This document shows, piece after piece, positions 1-5,368 of a stretch of DNA of 15,705 nt (position 1 is the stretch's first letter; each line of letters begins with the position of its first letter). Source of the DNA: RGIG8700 sp045535635. GTDB taxonomy: Bacteria; Bacillota; Clostridia; RGIG6154. The translations under genes were made by a program, and so were the position numbers. The stretch covers positions 1 through 15,705 of the forward strand of contig JAZSLZ010000111.1 in assembly GCA_045535635.1 (NCBI GenBank), written 5' to 3'. The notes below the pieces were generated by a model. The model ran no database searches. It was not told the origin of the DNA and worked only from the letters and a program-made list of their open reading frames with translations.

Positions 1-5
1 AACCT

Positions 6-29
6 GAGTTAGTTTAGCATAACTAACTC
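6..29. promoter_or_regulatory. DtxR/IdeR-like iron-box palindrome (putative operator)
   Basis: A perfect 9-bp inverted repeat (GAGTTAGTT and AACTAACTC) flanks a 6-bp centre, TAGCAT. The core resembles the known DtxR/IdeR box TTAGGTTAGCCTAACCTAA: the left half TTAGTTTAG differs at one position, and the right half matches less well. It overlaps the -10 and spacer of a leftward promoter and lies beside a DtxR-family gene, so I infer an operator for the gene to the left of the window. A run of T follows on the plus strand, so a weak terminator of a rightward upstream gene is the alternative. Confidence 0.6.
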
Positions 30-39
30 TTTTTGTCAA
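11..39 (-). promoter_or_regulatory. Leftward sigma-A promoter overlapped by the palindrome
   Basis: On the minus strand a perfect -35 TTGACA (39 to 34) is followed by a 17-bp spacer and TAAACT (16 to 11), preceded by the extended -10 element TGC. Transcription would start near position 4 and run out of the window to the left. The target gene is not visible; a metal transporter such as feoAB would fit the adjacent regulator, but that is inference. Confidence 0.6.
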
Positions 40-74
40 TAGTTTTTATGAAAATTTTTCTATATTTTACAAAT

Positions 75-103
75 TTGACATATATTCATATTTATGATAA
101 AAT
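75..103 (+). promoter_or_regulatory. Sigma-A promoter of the DtxR-family gene
   Basis: TTGACA at 75-80, a 17-bp spacer and TAAAAT at 98-103 with an extended -10 TG at 95-96. The start would be near 110, giving a leader of about 20 nt. The palindrome at 6-29 is more than 45 bp upstream of this -35, so simple promoter occlusion of the regulator's own gene looks unlikely. Confidence 0.75.
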
Positions 104-130
104 TAATAAAAATATGAAAGGTAGCATCTT

Positions 131-502
131 ATGAAGATTAAAGAATCGGCAGAAAATTATTTAGAAGCCATACTTATGATAAAAAAACAAAAAGGCTCTG
201 TAAGAAGTATTGACATTGCCCACGAGCTTAATTTTTCAAAGCCAAGTGTTTCAGTTGCAATGAAAGCTCTTAAAGACGATGAATATATTACAATTGATGA
301 GAAAGGCTCTATTTCTCTTACTGAAAAAGGTATGCTTGTTGCCGAAAGTGTTTACGAACGCCACGAGGTTATCGCGTCCCTGCTTATAGCTTTGGGCGTA
401 AGCGAAGAAGTTGCTTATGAGGACAGTTGCAAAATAGAACACGTTATAAGCAAAGAAACCTTTTTAAAACTAAAGGAATATATATCAAAACTGGAAAAAT
501 GA
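131..502 (+). CDS. DtxR/MntR-family metal-dependent transcriptional regulator
   Basis: A 123-residue regulator with an N-terminal winged helix-turn-helix (about residues 5-65, including SIDIAHELNFSKPSVSVAMK) and a metal-binding dimerisation domain (about 70-123). Residues aligning with known metal ligands are visible: E12, H78, and C100-x-x-E103-H104. The cysteine at position 100 matches the DtxR/IdeR iron site (Cys-x-x-Glu-His); B. subtilis MntR has Glu there, which suggests iron rather than manganese. N9 stands where MntR has Asp and DtxR has Met. At 123 residues it is a little shorter than MntR (142) and lacks the SH3-like domain of full DtxR. The start is supported by GAAAGG at 116-121 with 9-nt spacing. 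A consensus promoter lies upstream and a terminator overlaps the stop codon, so it is probably monocistronic. It likely controls the divergent promoter at 11-39. Confidence 0.9.
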   Translation: MKIKESAENYLEAILMIKKQKGSVRSIDIAHELNFSKPSVSVAMKALKDDEYITIDEKGSISLTEKGMLVAESVYERHEVIASLLIALGVSEEVAYEDSCKIEHVISKETFLKLKEYISKLEK

Positions 503-520
503 TTTCCGGTTTTTTATTTT
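490..520 (+). terminator. Rho-independent terminator of the DtxR-family gene
   Basis: An 8-bp stem (ACTGGAAA at 490-497 with TTTCCGGT at 503-510, one G-T pair), a 5-nt loop, then a T-rich tract at 511-520. The 5' arm and loop lie inside the end of the coding region; the stop codon is in the loop. Confidence 0.8.
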
Positions 521-553
521 TGTAACAATTTATCATTTTTTCAACAAAAAGTC

Positions 554-582
554 TTGCTCATTTGTTAATAATGTGTTAAAAT
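554..582 (+). promoter_or_regulatory. Extended -10 promoter of the response regulator
   Basis: TTGCTC at 554-559, a 17-bp spacer and TAAAAT at 577-582 preceded by TGT, an extended -10. The predicted start near 589 lies downstream of the in-frame GTG at 573, which rules that codon out if this promoter is the one used. Confidence 0.6.
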
Positions 583-611
583 GTTTGTATTATTTTTTGG
601 AGGTGCAGTTT

Positions 612-1412
612 TTGTCTTATTCAATAACCATTGCTGACAATGATGAAAAAATTATAAAGAATATAAAAGAAACTCTTCTTTCTGTAAATTCCTCCATCAC
701 CATAGAAAGAACTTTTACAGATGGAAAGGCGCTTTTGCATTATCTTCAGCACAACTTCGTAAACCTTGTAATCTGCGATTGTGACCTTATTAATGTTGAC
801 GGTTACAGAATTGCCGAATATATTTCAGAATTTTCCCCTGAAGCTTTTATTTTATTAACAGGTAAAATCAGAAGCTTTGAAATCGTAAAAAACGCTTTGA
901 AATCAGGGGCATTTAACTATTTGTTAAAGCCTATAAACAAAAAAGAGCTTAAAGAAATCGTAGAAAAGCTCTTTAATATGAAAAACATATACAGTTCATT
1001 TGCCCTGCGTTCGGTTGTGGGTTACATAGAAGATATTGTTAAAACAAAATTTGATACACACGAGCTGTTAAACGATTCTATTTCCTATACAAAAAATGTT
1101 ATTGAAAAAGCAAACGAATTCATAAACGAAAACTACCACAAAGATATAACAAGAAAAGATGTTGCTGATGCGGTTTATATGAACCCATCTTATTTCAGCA
1201 GATATTATAAACAAAAAACAGGTATGTTTTATTCTGATTATCTTACAAATGTAAGAATAAACCATGCAAAAGAGCTTATGAAAACCGACAAAACATTAGC
1301 AGAAATATCAAGTGCAGTTGGTTATAACACACGAAGATATTTCAATTCCCACTTTATTACAGTTGTGGGAATGTCACCTAAGGAGTACAGGCTTCAGCTC
1401 AAGAATGATTGA
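612..1412 (+). CDS. Orphan response regulator: receiver domain plus AraC-type HTH
   Basis: A 266-residue two-component response regulator of the YesN type. The receiver domain (about residues 3-120) has the acidic pair D9/D11, phosphoacceptor D56, T83 and K106. The usual proline four residues after the phosphoacceptor is isoleucine here. A linker of about 40 residues leads to a C-terminal AraC/XylS double helix-turn-helix (about 160-262) ending in the usual SPKEYR. The start is the TTG at 612: GGAGGTG at 599-605 sits 6 nt before it, and the upstream in-frame GTG at 573 falls within the predicted promoter. No sensor kinase is in the window; regulators of this class often control carbohydrate uptake with a distant kinase. 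The gene stands alone between a terminator and the holB promoter, which overlaps its stop codon. Substrate and target are unknown. Confidence 0.9.
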   Translation: MSYSITIADNDEKIIKNIKETLLSVNSSITIERTFTDGKALLHYLQHNFVNLVICDCDLINVDGYRIAEYISEFSPEAFILLTGKIRSFEIVKNALKSGAFNYLLKPINKKELKEIVEKLFNMKNIYSSFALRSVVGYIEDIVKTKFDTHELLNDSISYTKNVIEKANEFINENYHKDITRKDVADAVYMNPSYFSRYYKQKTGMFYSDYLTNVRINHAKELMKTDKTLAEISSAVGYNTRRYFNSHFITVVGMSPKEYRLQLKND

Positions 1413-1437
1413 CAAACATATAAAAAAATTGTATAAT
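1409..1437 (+). promoter_or_regulatory. Consensus sigma-A promoter of holB-ricT
   Basis: TTGACA at 1409-1414, exactly 17 bp, then TATAAT at 1432-1437: a perfect match to the sigma-A consensus. The -35 overlaps the TGA stop (1410-1412) of the preceding gene. The start is expected near 1441-1445. Confidence 0.85.
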
Positions 1438-1441
1438 AATA

Positions 1442-1470
1442 AGGTCGGAAATTTCTAATTTTCCTGACCT
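1442..1470 (+). promoter_or_regulatory. Stem-loop at the 5' end of the holB transcript
   Basis: Ten base pairs with one bulged T: AGGTC (1442-1446) pairs with GACCT (1466-1470), GGAAA (1447-1451) pairs with TTTCC (1460-1464), and the loop is 8 nt. It begins at about the predicted transcription start and ends one base before the GAAAGG ribosome site. A 5'-end stabilising hairpin is one reading; an operator for a DNA-binding protein is another. It is not a usual terminator, as no T-run follows the stem directly. Confidence 0.6.
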
Positions 1471-1485
1471 GAAAGGTTGATTTTT

Positions 1486-2487
1486 TTGAATTTCAATTCT
1501 ATAAAATGGCAGGACAGTATTGTAAATAATTTAATGAGCAGCATAAAAGCTTCCACCTTAAATCATGCCATTCTTTTTACCGGAAATACCACAAGCGGAG
1601 CAGAACTTGCAAATGCAACTGCAGATGCCCTGCTTTGTGATTTAAAATCAGGAAATGCCTGTAATAGTTGTCCATCCTGCGTTAAAACAAATGCAGGAAG
1701 CCATCCTGACAAAATAATAGTTTCGGCAACAAAGAAAACCATAGGTGTTGACGAAATCAGAGATGTTATAAACAATATGTATGTGCGTCCTTTTATTGCA
1801 GATAAGAAAATTTTCATTTTTACTGATGCACACAAAATGACTGCACAGGCTCAGAATGCACTTTTAAAAGTGCTTGAAGCACCACCTGAATATGGAATTT
1901 TCTTAATGGTTGCAGAAAAAGAGGAACAGCTTCTTGAAACTGTTCTTTCAAGACTTACCAAATATAAGTTAGCCCTTCCTTCAACAGAGCAGATTCTTCA
2001 ATATCTTTTGCTTAAATATCCTGAAAAAAAGGCTAACGCTGATTTTGCCGCAAGATTAAGCGGCGGAAATTCAGCTCTTGCAGAAAAATATATAAATGAC
2101 AACTCTCAAGGGGACAAAAGGAAAAGACTTTTAATGTTCATAACAAAAATCTTAAACAAAGACAAATCGGCGGTTTTTGATTTTGCAGGTTACCTTACAG
2201 AATATAAAGATGATTTTGATGAAAATTCAGACTATGTTTATATTCTCCTTAGAGATTTATTATTTGTAAAAAATAACTTTTCAGATGACAAAATTATAAA
2301 TTCGGATCTCATTGATATGTTGAAAGCACATAAATCCAAAATATCCGAAGAAAACATTTTTGAATTTGCTTCCTTGCTTTCCAAATGTAAGGAATCGCAA
2401 AAATTCAACTCTGCATTTAAACTTACTGTTACAAATGCACTTTTAAAAATTTGGGAGGAACTCCATGGTAGAAATAGTAGTTGTTAA
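1486..2487 (+). CDS. holB: DNA polymerase III delta' subunit
   Basis: A 333-residue clamp-loader subunit, a non-motor AAA+ member of the complex that opens the beta clamp on primed DNA. Seen in the sequence: the HAILFTG start of the AAA+ fold (27-33), a four-cysteine zinc module (C51, C59, C62, C65, ending in the typical SHPD), the QAQNALLKVLEAPP segment (121-134), and SRL (155-157) at the place of the SRC motif. The Walker A region (33-41) has no lysine, so ATP binding is probably lost; this is also true of E. coli delta'. The start is the TTG at 1486, 9 nt after GAAAGG (1471-1476). An in-frame TTG at 1477 directly abuts that site and is unlikely. The gene overlaps ricT by 23 nt, which suggests coupled translation. 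Confidence 0.92.
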   Translation: MNFNSIKWQDSIVNNLMSSIKASTLNHAILFTGNTTSGAELANATADALLCDLKSGNACNSCPSCVKTNAGSHPDKIIVSATKKTIGVDEIRDVINNMYVRPFIADKKIFIFTDAHKMTAQAQNALLKVLEAPPEYGIFLMVAEKEEQLLETVLSRLTKYKLALPSTEQILQYLLLKYPEKKANADFAARLSGGNSALAEKYINDNSQGDKRKRLLMFITKILNKDKSAVFDFAGYLTEYKDDFDENSDYVYILLRDLLFVKNNFSDDKIINSDLIDMLKAHKSKISEENIFEFASLLSKCKESQKFNSAFKLTVTNALLKIWEELHGRNSSC

Positions 2488-3328
2488 ATTTAAAAAATCC
2501 GGCAAACTTTATTACTTTGATCCTGCCGGTCTTAAAATACCAAGAGGCTCGTATGTTGTGGTTGAAACTGCAAGAGGCGTTGAACTTGGCGTTGTAACAT
2601 CTCCTAACAAAGAGATTAATGACGAAAGCATTGTTTCACCTCTTAAGCCGGTTTTAAGACTTGCAACCGAAAAAGACCTTGAAATAGCAAAGCAAAACGA
2701 ACAAAAAGAAAAAGAAGCTTTTAAGATCTGTCTTGAAAAAATTGCGGCAAGAAAGCTTGATATGAAGCTTGTTGATGTTGAATACACCTTCGACCAAAGT
2801 AAAATTCTTTTTTACTTCACTTCAGACGGCCGTGTTGACTTCCGTGAGCTTGTTAAAGACCTCGCCTCTGTTTTCAGAGTAAGAATTGAATTAAGACAAA
2901 TCGGTGTTCGTGACGAAGCTAAAATGCTTGGCGGACTTGGTATTTGCGGAAGAAAGCTTTGTTGCGCTTCTCATCTTGGTGGTTTTGAGCCTGTTTCAAT
3001 CAAGATGGCAAAGGAACAAAATCTTTCTTTAAATCCTACAAAAATTTCAGGAACCTGTTCAAGACTTATGTGTTGCCTTAAATACGAACAGGAGGCTTAT
3101 GAAGATTTACTGAAAACAACCCCACCTGTTGGCTCATTTGTTAAAACACCTGAGGGAAAAGGCGTTGTTTCAGAGGTTAACCTTTTAAGAGGTATTCTTA
3201 AGGTTTCAATCGGCAAGGATGAGGACAAGGTTATAAAGACTTTCAATGTGAATGAAATTACCATTTTGAAGTCTGCAGAAATCAAAGTTTCTGCCGAAGA
3301 ATTAAAAAATCTTAAAGAACTTGAATAA
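2465..3328 (+). CDS. ricT: RicT/YaaT, PSP1-domain RNA-processing and sporulation factor
   Basis: A 287-residue PSP1-family protein. In B. subtilis RicT forms a complex with RicA (YmcA) and RicF (YlbF) that carries Fe-S clusters, works with RNase Y in mRNA maturation, and affects sporulation, competence and biofilm formation. The PSP1 core (about residues 55-145) is followed by the two cysteine-rich signatures GICGRKLCC (159-167) and GTCSRLMCC (196-204), which supply the expected Fe-S cysteines C161, C166, C167, C198, C203 and C204. A small basic C-terminal domain follows (about 215-270). The start ATG is 6 nt after GGGAGG (2453-2458), inside the end of holB. Partners RicA and RicF are not in this window. 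A ferredoxin gene follows after 70 nt under its own promoter. Confidence 0.93.
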   Translation: MVEIVVVKFKKSGKLYYFDPAGLKIPRGSYVVVETARGVELGVVTSPNKEINDESIVSPLKPVLRLATEKDLEIAKQNEQKEKEAFKICLEKIAARKLDMKLVDVEYTFDQSKILFYFTSDGRVDFRELVKDLASVFRVRIELRQIGVRDEAKMLGGLGICGRKLCCASHLGGFEPVSIKMAKEQNLSLNPTKISGTCSRLMCCLKYEQEAYEDLLKTTPPVGSFVKTPEGKGVVSEVNLLRGILKVSIGKDEDKVIKTFNVNEITILKSAEIKVSAEELKNLKELE

Positions 3329-3334
3329 AATTTT

Positions 3335-3355
3335 AAAAAAGTAGTTGCTTTTTTT
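3335..3355 (+). terminator. Weak A/T-only hairpin after ricT, possible leaky terminator
   Basis: AAAAAAG (3335-3341) and CTTTTTT (3348-3354) can pair around a 6-nt loop, 7 nt after the ricT stop. With a single G-C pair the stem is weak. Its 3' half overlaps the -35 of the ferredoxin promoter, so it may be chance. Confidence 0.3.
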
Positions 3356-3372
3356 ACAATATGTGATACAAT
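3345..3372 (+). promoter_or_regulatory. Extended -10 promoter of the ferredoxin gene
   Basis: TTGCTT at 3345-3350, a 16-bp spacer and TACAAT at 3367-3372 preceded by TGA, an extended -10. This gives a short leader before the strong AAGGAGGTG ribosome site at 3383-3391. Confidence 0.6.
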
Positions 3373-3398
3373 TAATTCATACAAGGAGGTGTATACTA

Positions 3399-3569
3399 AT
3401 GGCATATGTAATTAACAATGAATGCATCGGTTGTGGAGCATGTGAATCTGAATGCCCTGTATCTTGCATCAGTGCAGCAGATGGTAAATATGAAATTAAC
3501 GCAGACGAATGTCTCGATTGCGGCGCATGCGCAGGTGTTTGCCCTGTTGGCGCTCCTAACGCTGAATAA
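3399..3569 (+). CDS. 2[4Fe-4S] ferredoxin, clostridial type
   Basis: A 56-residue soluble electron carrier. Both clusters are supplied by the classical motifs: C9-x2-C12-x2-C15-x3-C19-P and C38-x2-C41-x2-C44-x3-C48-P; an extra cysteine is at C23. Length and composition are those of Clostridium pasteurianum-type low-potential ferredoxins, which serve pyruvate:ferredoxin oxidoreductase, hydrogenase and similar enzymes. The ATG at 3399 follows AAGGAGGTG with 7-nt spacing; an earlier in-frame codon at 3345 lies within the promoter and is not used. With its own promoter and a strong terminator, it is probably expressed as an abundant single-gene transcript. It occupies the place where B. subtilis has yabA, between ricT and the trmN6-like gene. 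A functional link to the Fe-S protein RicT is conceivable but unproven. Confidence 0.95.
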   Translation: MAYVINNECIGCGACESECPVSCISAADGKYEINADECLDCGACAGVCPVGAPNAE

Positions 3570-3585
3570 TTCAGTACGATATGGG

Positions 3586-3616
3586 AAAGAGGTGGCAAAA
3601 GTGTCATCTCTTTTTT
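3586..3616 (+). terminator. Rho-independent terminator after the ferredoxin
   Basis: An 11-bp stem (AAAGAGGTGGC at 3586-3596 with GTCATCTCTTT at 3603-3613, two G-T pairs), a 6-nt loop and a T-run through 3616. The T-run ends only 5 nt before the ribosome site of trmN6, so trmN6 needs read-through or a promoter inside the ferredoxin gene; I saw no convincing one there. Confidence 0.85.
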
Positions 3617-3630
3617 CATTTGGAGGTTAT

Positions 3631-4371
3631 ATGGAAGATAATTTCAGAATTGATGATTTACAAATTAATAATCTTTTTATAAAACAGGACAAAACTGCAT
3701 TTTGCTTCGGCACAGATGCGGTTCTTCTTGCCAACTTTGCAGAGCCTAAAAAAAATGCAGAAATTCTTGACATTGGTACAGGAAACGGTATTATCCCCAT
3801 TCTTCTTTCCGCAAAAACCTCTGCTAAGAAAATTACAGGTCTTGAAATTCAGCAAAGAAGTGCAGAACTTGCAAAAGAAAACATTAAGCTTAACAAGCTT
3901 GAAAACCTTATTGAAATAATTGAAGGTGACATTAAGGACAACGGAATTTTCACTGCCGCTAAATTTGACTACATAACCTGCAATCCCCCTTATAAAAAAG
4001 TGGGAACAGGACTTGCAAATCCGGAGGACACTCTTGCTATTGCAAGACATGAAATAATGTGCACCCTTGAGGATATTATTAAAGCATCTTCACATCTTTT
4101 GAAATCAAAAGGCAAACTTGCAATGGTGCACAAGCCTGAAAGAGTGGCAGAAATTATATACACTATGAAAAAATACAAGCTTGAAGCCAAGAGATTGCTT
4201 CTTGTTTATCCGAGAGAAAACGAAAAGCCTTGCCTTGCACTTATAGAAGGTGTGAAAGACGGCGGTGCAGAATTAAACATTCTCCCTCCCCTATATGTTT
4301 ATGATGAAAACGGAAACTATTCTGTTAATATTGCAGATTTATATAATAAAAGGATGAATAATAATGAGTAA
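3631..4371 (+). CDS. trmN6: TrmN6-like tRNA (adenine-N6)-methyltransferase (YabB family)
   Basis: A 246-residue class I SAM-dependent methyltransferase. E. coli TrmN6 makes m6A37 in tRNA-Val; the B. subtilis homologue is YabB. The N-terminal FCFGTDAVLLANF (24-36) is typical of the family, SAM motif I is DIGTGNG (47-53), and the N6-adenine catalytic motif NPPY is at 118-121. The ATG at 3631 follows GGAGG (3622-3626) by 4 nt; upstream in-frame codons run through the terminator and the ferredoxin gene and are not credible. It overlaps rsmI by 8 nt, so the two modification enzymes are probably co-translated. Exact tRNA substrate is not visible from sequence. Confidence 0.88.
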   Translation: MEDNFRIDDLQINNLFIKQDKTAFCFGTDAVLLANFAEPKKNAEILDIGTGNGIIPILLSAKTSAKKITGLEIQQRSAELAKENIKLNKLENLIEIIEGDIKDNGIFTAAKFDYITCNPPYKKVGTGLANPEDTLAIARHEIMCTLEDIIKASSHLLKSKGKLAMVHKPERVAEIIYTMKKYKLEAKRLLLVYPRENEKPCLALIEGVKDGGAELNILPPLYVYDENGNYSVNIADLYNKRMNNNE

Positions 4372-5197
4372 TATTTTATATCTTGTGGCAACTCCTATAG
4401 GAAATCTTTCAGACATATCCGAAAGAGCTCTTGAAACTTTAAACAATGTGGATTTTATTGCCGCAGAGGACACAAGACACACATTAAAGCTTTTAAATCA
4501 TTTTGATATTAAAAAGCCTATGGTAAGCTACTTTGAGCACAATAAAAAAGAACGCGGTGAATATATAATCTCCAGAATAAAAAACGGTGAAAGCTGCGCT
4601 CTTGTAACGGATGCAGGAACTCCTGCAATTTCCGACCCAGGCGAAGATATTGTTACACAATGTGCAGAAGTTGGCATTGATGTTGTTCCTGTTCCAGGGC
4701 CTTGTGCTTTTGTTCAGGCACTTATTATTTCAGGTCTTCCAACAGGAAGATTTTCGTTTGAGGGCTTTTTGTCAGTAAACAAGCCTCAAAGAAAAAAGCA
4801 TCTTGATGAAATAAAAGAAATGCCACACACCCTTATTTTTTACGAAGCACCTCACAAACTTATTACAACCCTCAAGGATTTGTATAATACTTTTGGTGAC
4901 AGAAAGATTTCACTTGTAAAAGAAATAACAAAAATTCACGAAACTGTTATAAGAACAACACTAAAAGATGCACAAAGTCTTTTTGATGATGCTTCTCCAA
5001 AAGGTGAATTTGTTCTGGTTGTTGAAGGATACGTAAAATCAGAAGAAAACCTTGAAATAACAGACGAGGTAATTTTAGAATATGCCAAAAAGCTTATAGA
5101 TGGCGGAATGGACAAAAAATCTGCTATTAAGCAAACAGCTCAGGAGCTTAACATTCAAAAAAGAATTGTTTATTCTCTTGTAACAGAAAGTCTTTAA
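4364..5197 (+). CDS. rsmI: 16S rRNA (cytidine1402-2'-O)-methyltransferase
   Basis: A 277-residue tetrapyrrole-methylase-fold enzyme that methylates the 2'-OH of C1402 in the decoding centre of 16S rRNA. Family signatures: VATPIGNL (8-15), AEDTRHT (34-40), TDAGTPAISDPG (82-93) and VPGPCA (110-115). The FEGFL segment (132-136) is followed by Ser where the family usually has Pro. The C-terminal region (about 240-277) contains the short helical domain seen in Firmicutes homologues. The start overlaps the end of trmN6, with an AAAAGG-type site 10 nt upstream. Gene order trmN6-rsmI resembles yabB...yabC of B. subtilis, without the small GIY-YIG gene between them. Confidence 0.95.
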   Translation: MSNILYLVATPIGNLSDISERALETLNNVDFIAAEDTRHTLKLLNHFDIKKPMVSYFEHNKKERGEYIISRIKNGESCALVTDAGTPAISDPGEDIVTQCAEVGIDVVPVPGPCAFVQALIISGLPTGRFSFEGFLSVNKPQRKKHLDEIKEMPHTLIFYEAPHKLITTLKDLYNTFGDRKISLVKEITKIHETVIRTTLKDAQSLFDDASPKGEFVLVVEGYVKSEENLEITDEVILEYAKKLIDGGMDKKSAIKQTAQELNIQKRIVYSLVTESL

Positions 5198-5204
5198 TTT
5201 TTAT

Positions 5205-5243
5205 AAAATATCATAGGTGGTTATATGCTTACTATGATATTTT
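5205..5243. repeat. 12-bp perfect inverted repeat: hairpin, possible rsmI terminator
   Basis: AAAATATCATAG (5205-5216) and CTATGATATTTT (5232-5243) are perfect complements around a 15-nt loop, starting 8 nt after the rsmI stop and followed by further T residues. This may be an A/T-rich terminator of rsmI. The loop holds the candidate ATG at 5225, and the AGGTGG site (5215-5220) sits at the stem-loop border, so it could instead control the small ORF. Confidence 0.6.
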
Positions 5244-5368
5244 TCTACTTTTTTACTGTTCTTGGAATAATTTATTTTATTTCAGCAGTATGGGAAACTC
5301 TATTTTATACCAAGGAGACACTTAATGGAAACAATTTCAGGGATTGTAGAAGAAATAATCTTTTATAA
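5225..5368 (+). CDS. Candidate small membrane protein, 47 residues
   Basis: I do not recognise a family. The ORF encodes 47 residues with one strongly hydrophobic stretch (about residues 3-23, from TMIFFYFF to FISAV) followed by WETLFYTKE and a polar, basic tail rich in Asn and Arg. AGGTGG (5215-5220) lies 4 nt before the ATG. It overlaps the first 44 nt of recD2 in another frame, and the recD2 ribosome site lies within it. The T-rich DNA would give hydrophobic residues by chance, and the tail read in recD2 codons looks unselected, so the true conserved part may be only the first 30 residues or so. If the surrounding inverted repeat is a terminator, the ORF may not be translated at all. Confidence 0.4.
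   Translation: MLTMIFFYFFTVLGIIYFISAVWETLFYTKETLNGNNFRDCRRNNLL

Noticed and set aside
517..550. short inverted repeat TTTTTGT / ACAAAAA before the response regulator promoter
   Set aside because: A/T-only arms with a wide loop in very A/T-rich DNA; expected by chance.
573..611. GTG at 573 as the start of the response regulator
   Set aside because: It lies within the predicted promoter and lacks a ribosome site; GGAGGTG at 599-605 points to the TTG at 612.
1563..1835. antisense open frames inside holB, and similar ones inside ricT, recD2, rho, ecfA2 and others
   Set aside because: No family features or ribosome sites; they mirror well-supported genes on the other strand.
3418..3630. N-terminal extension of trmN6 across the ferredoxin gene
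   Set aside because: The frame is open by chance; it crosses a convincing ferredoxin gene and its terminator. GGAGG and ATG at 3631 define the start.
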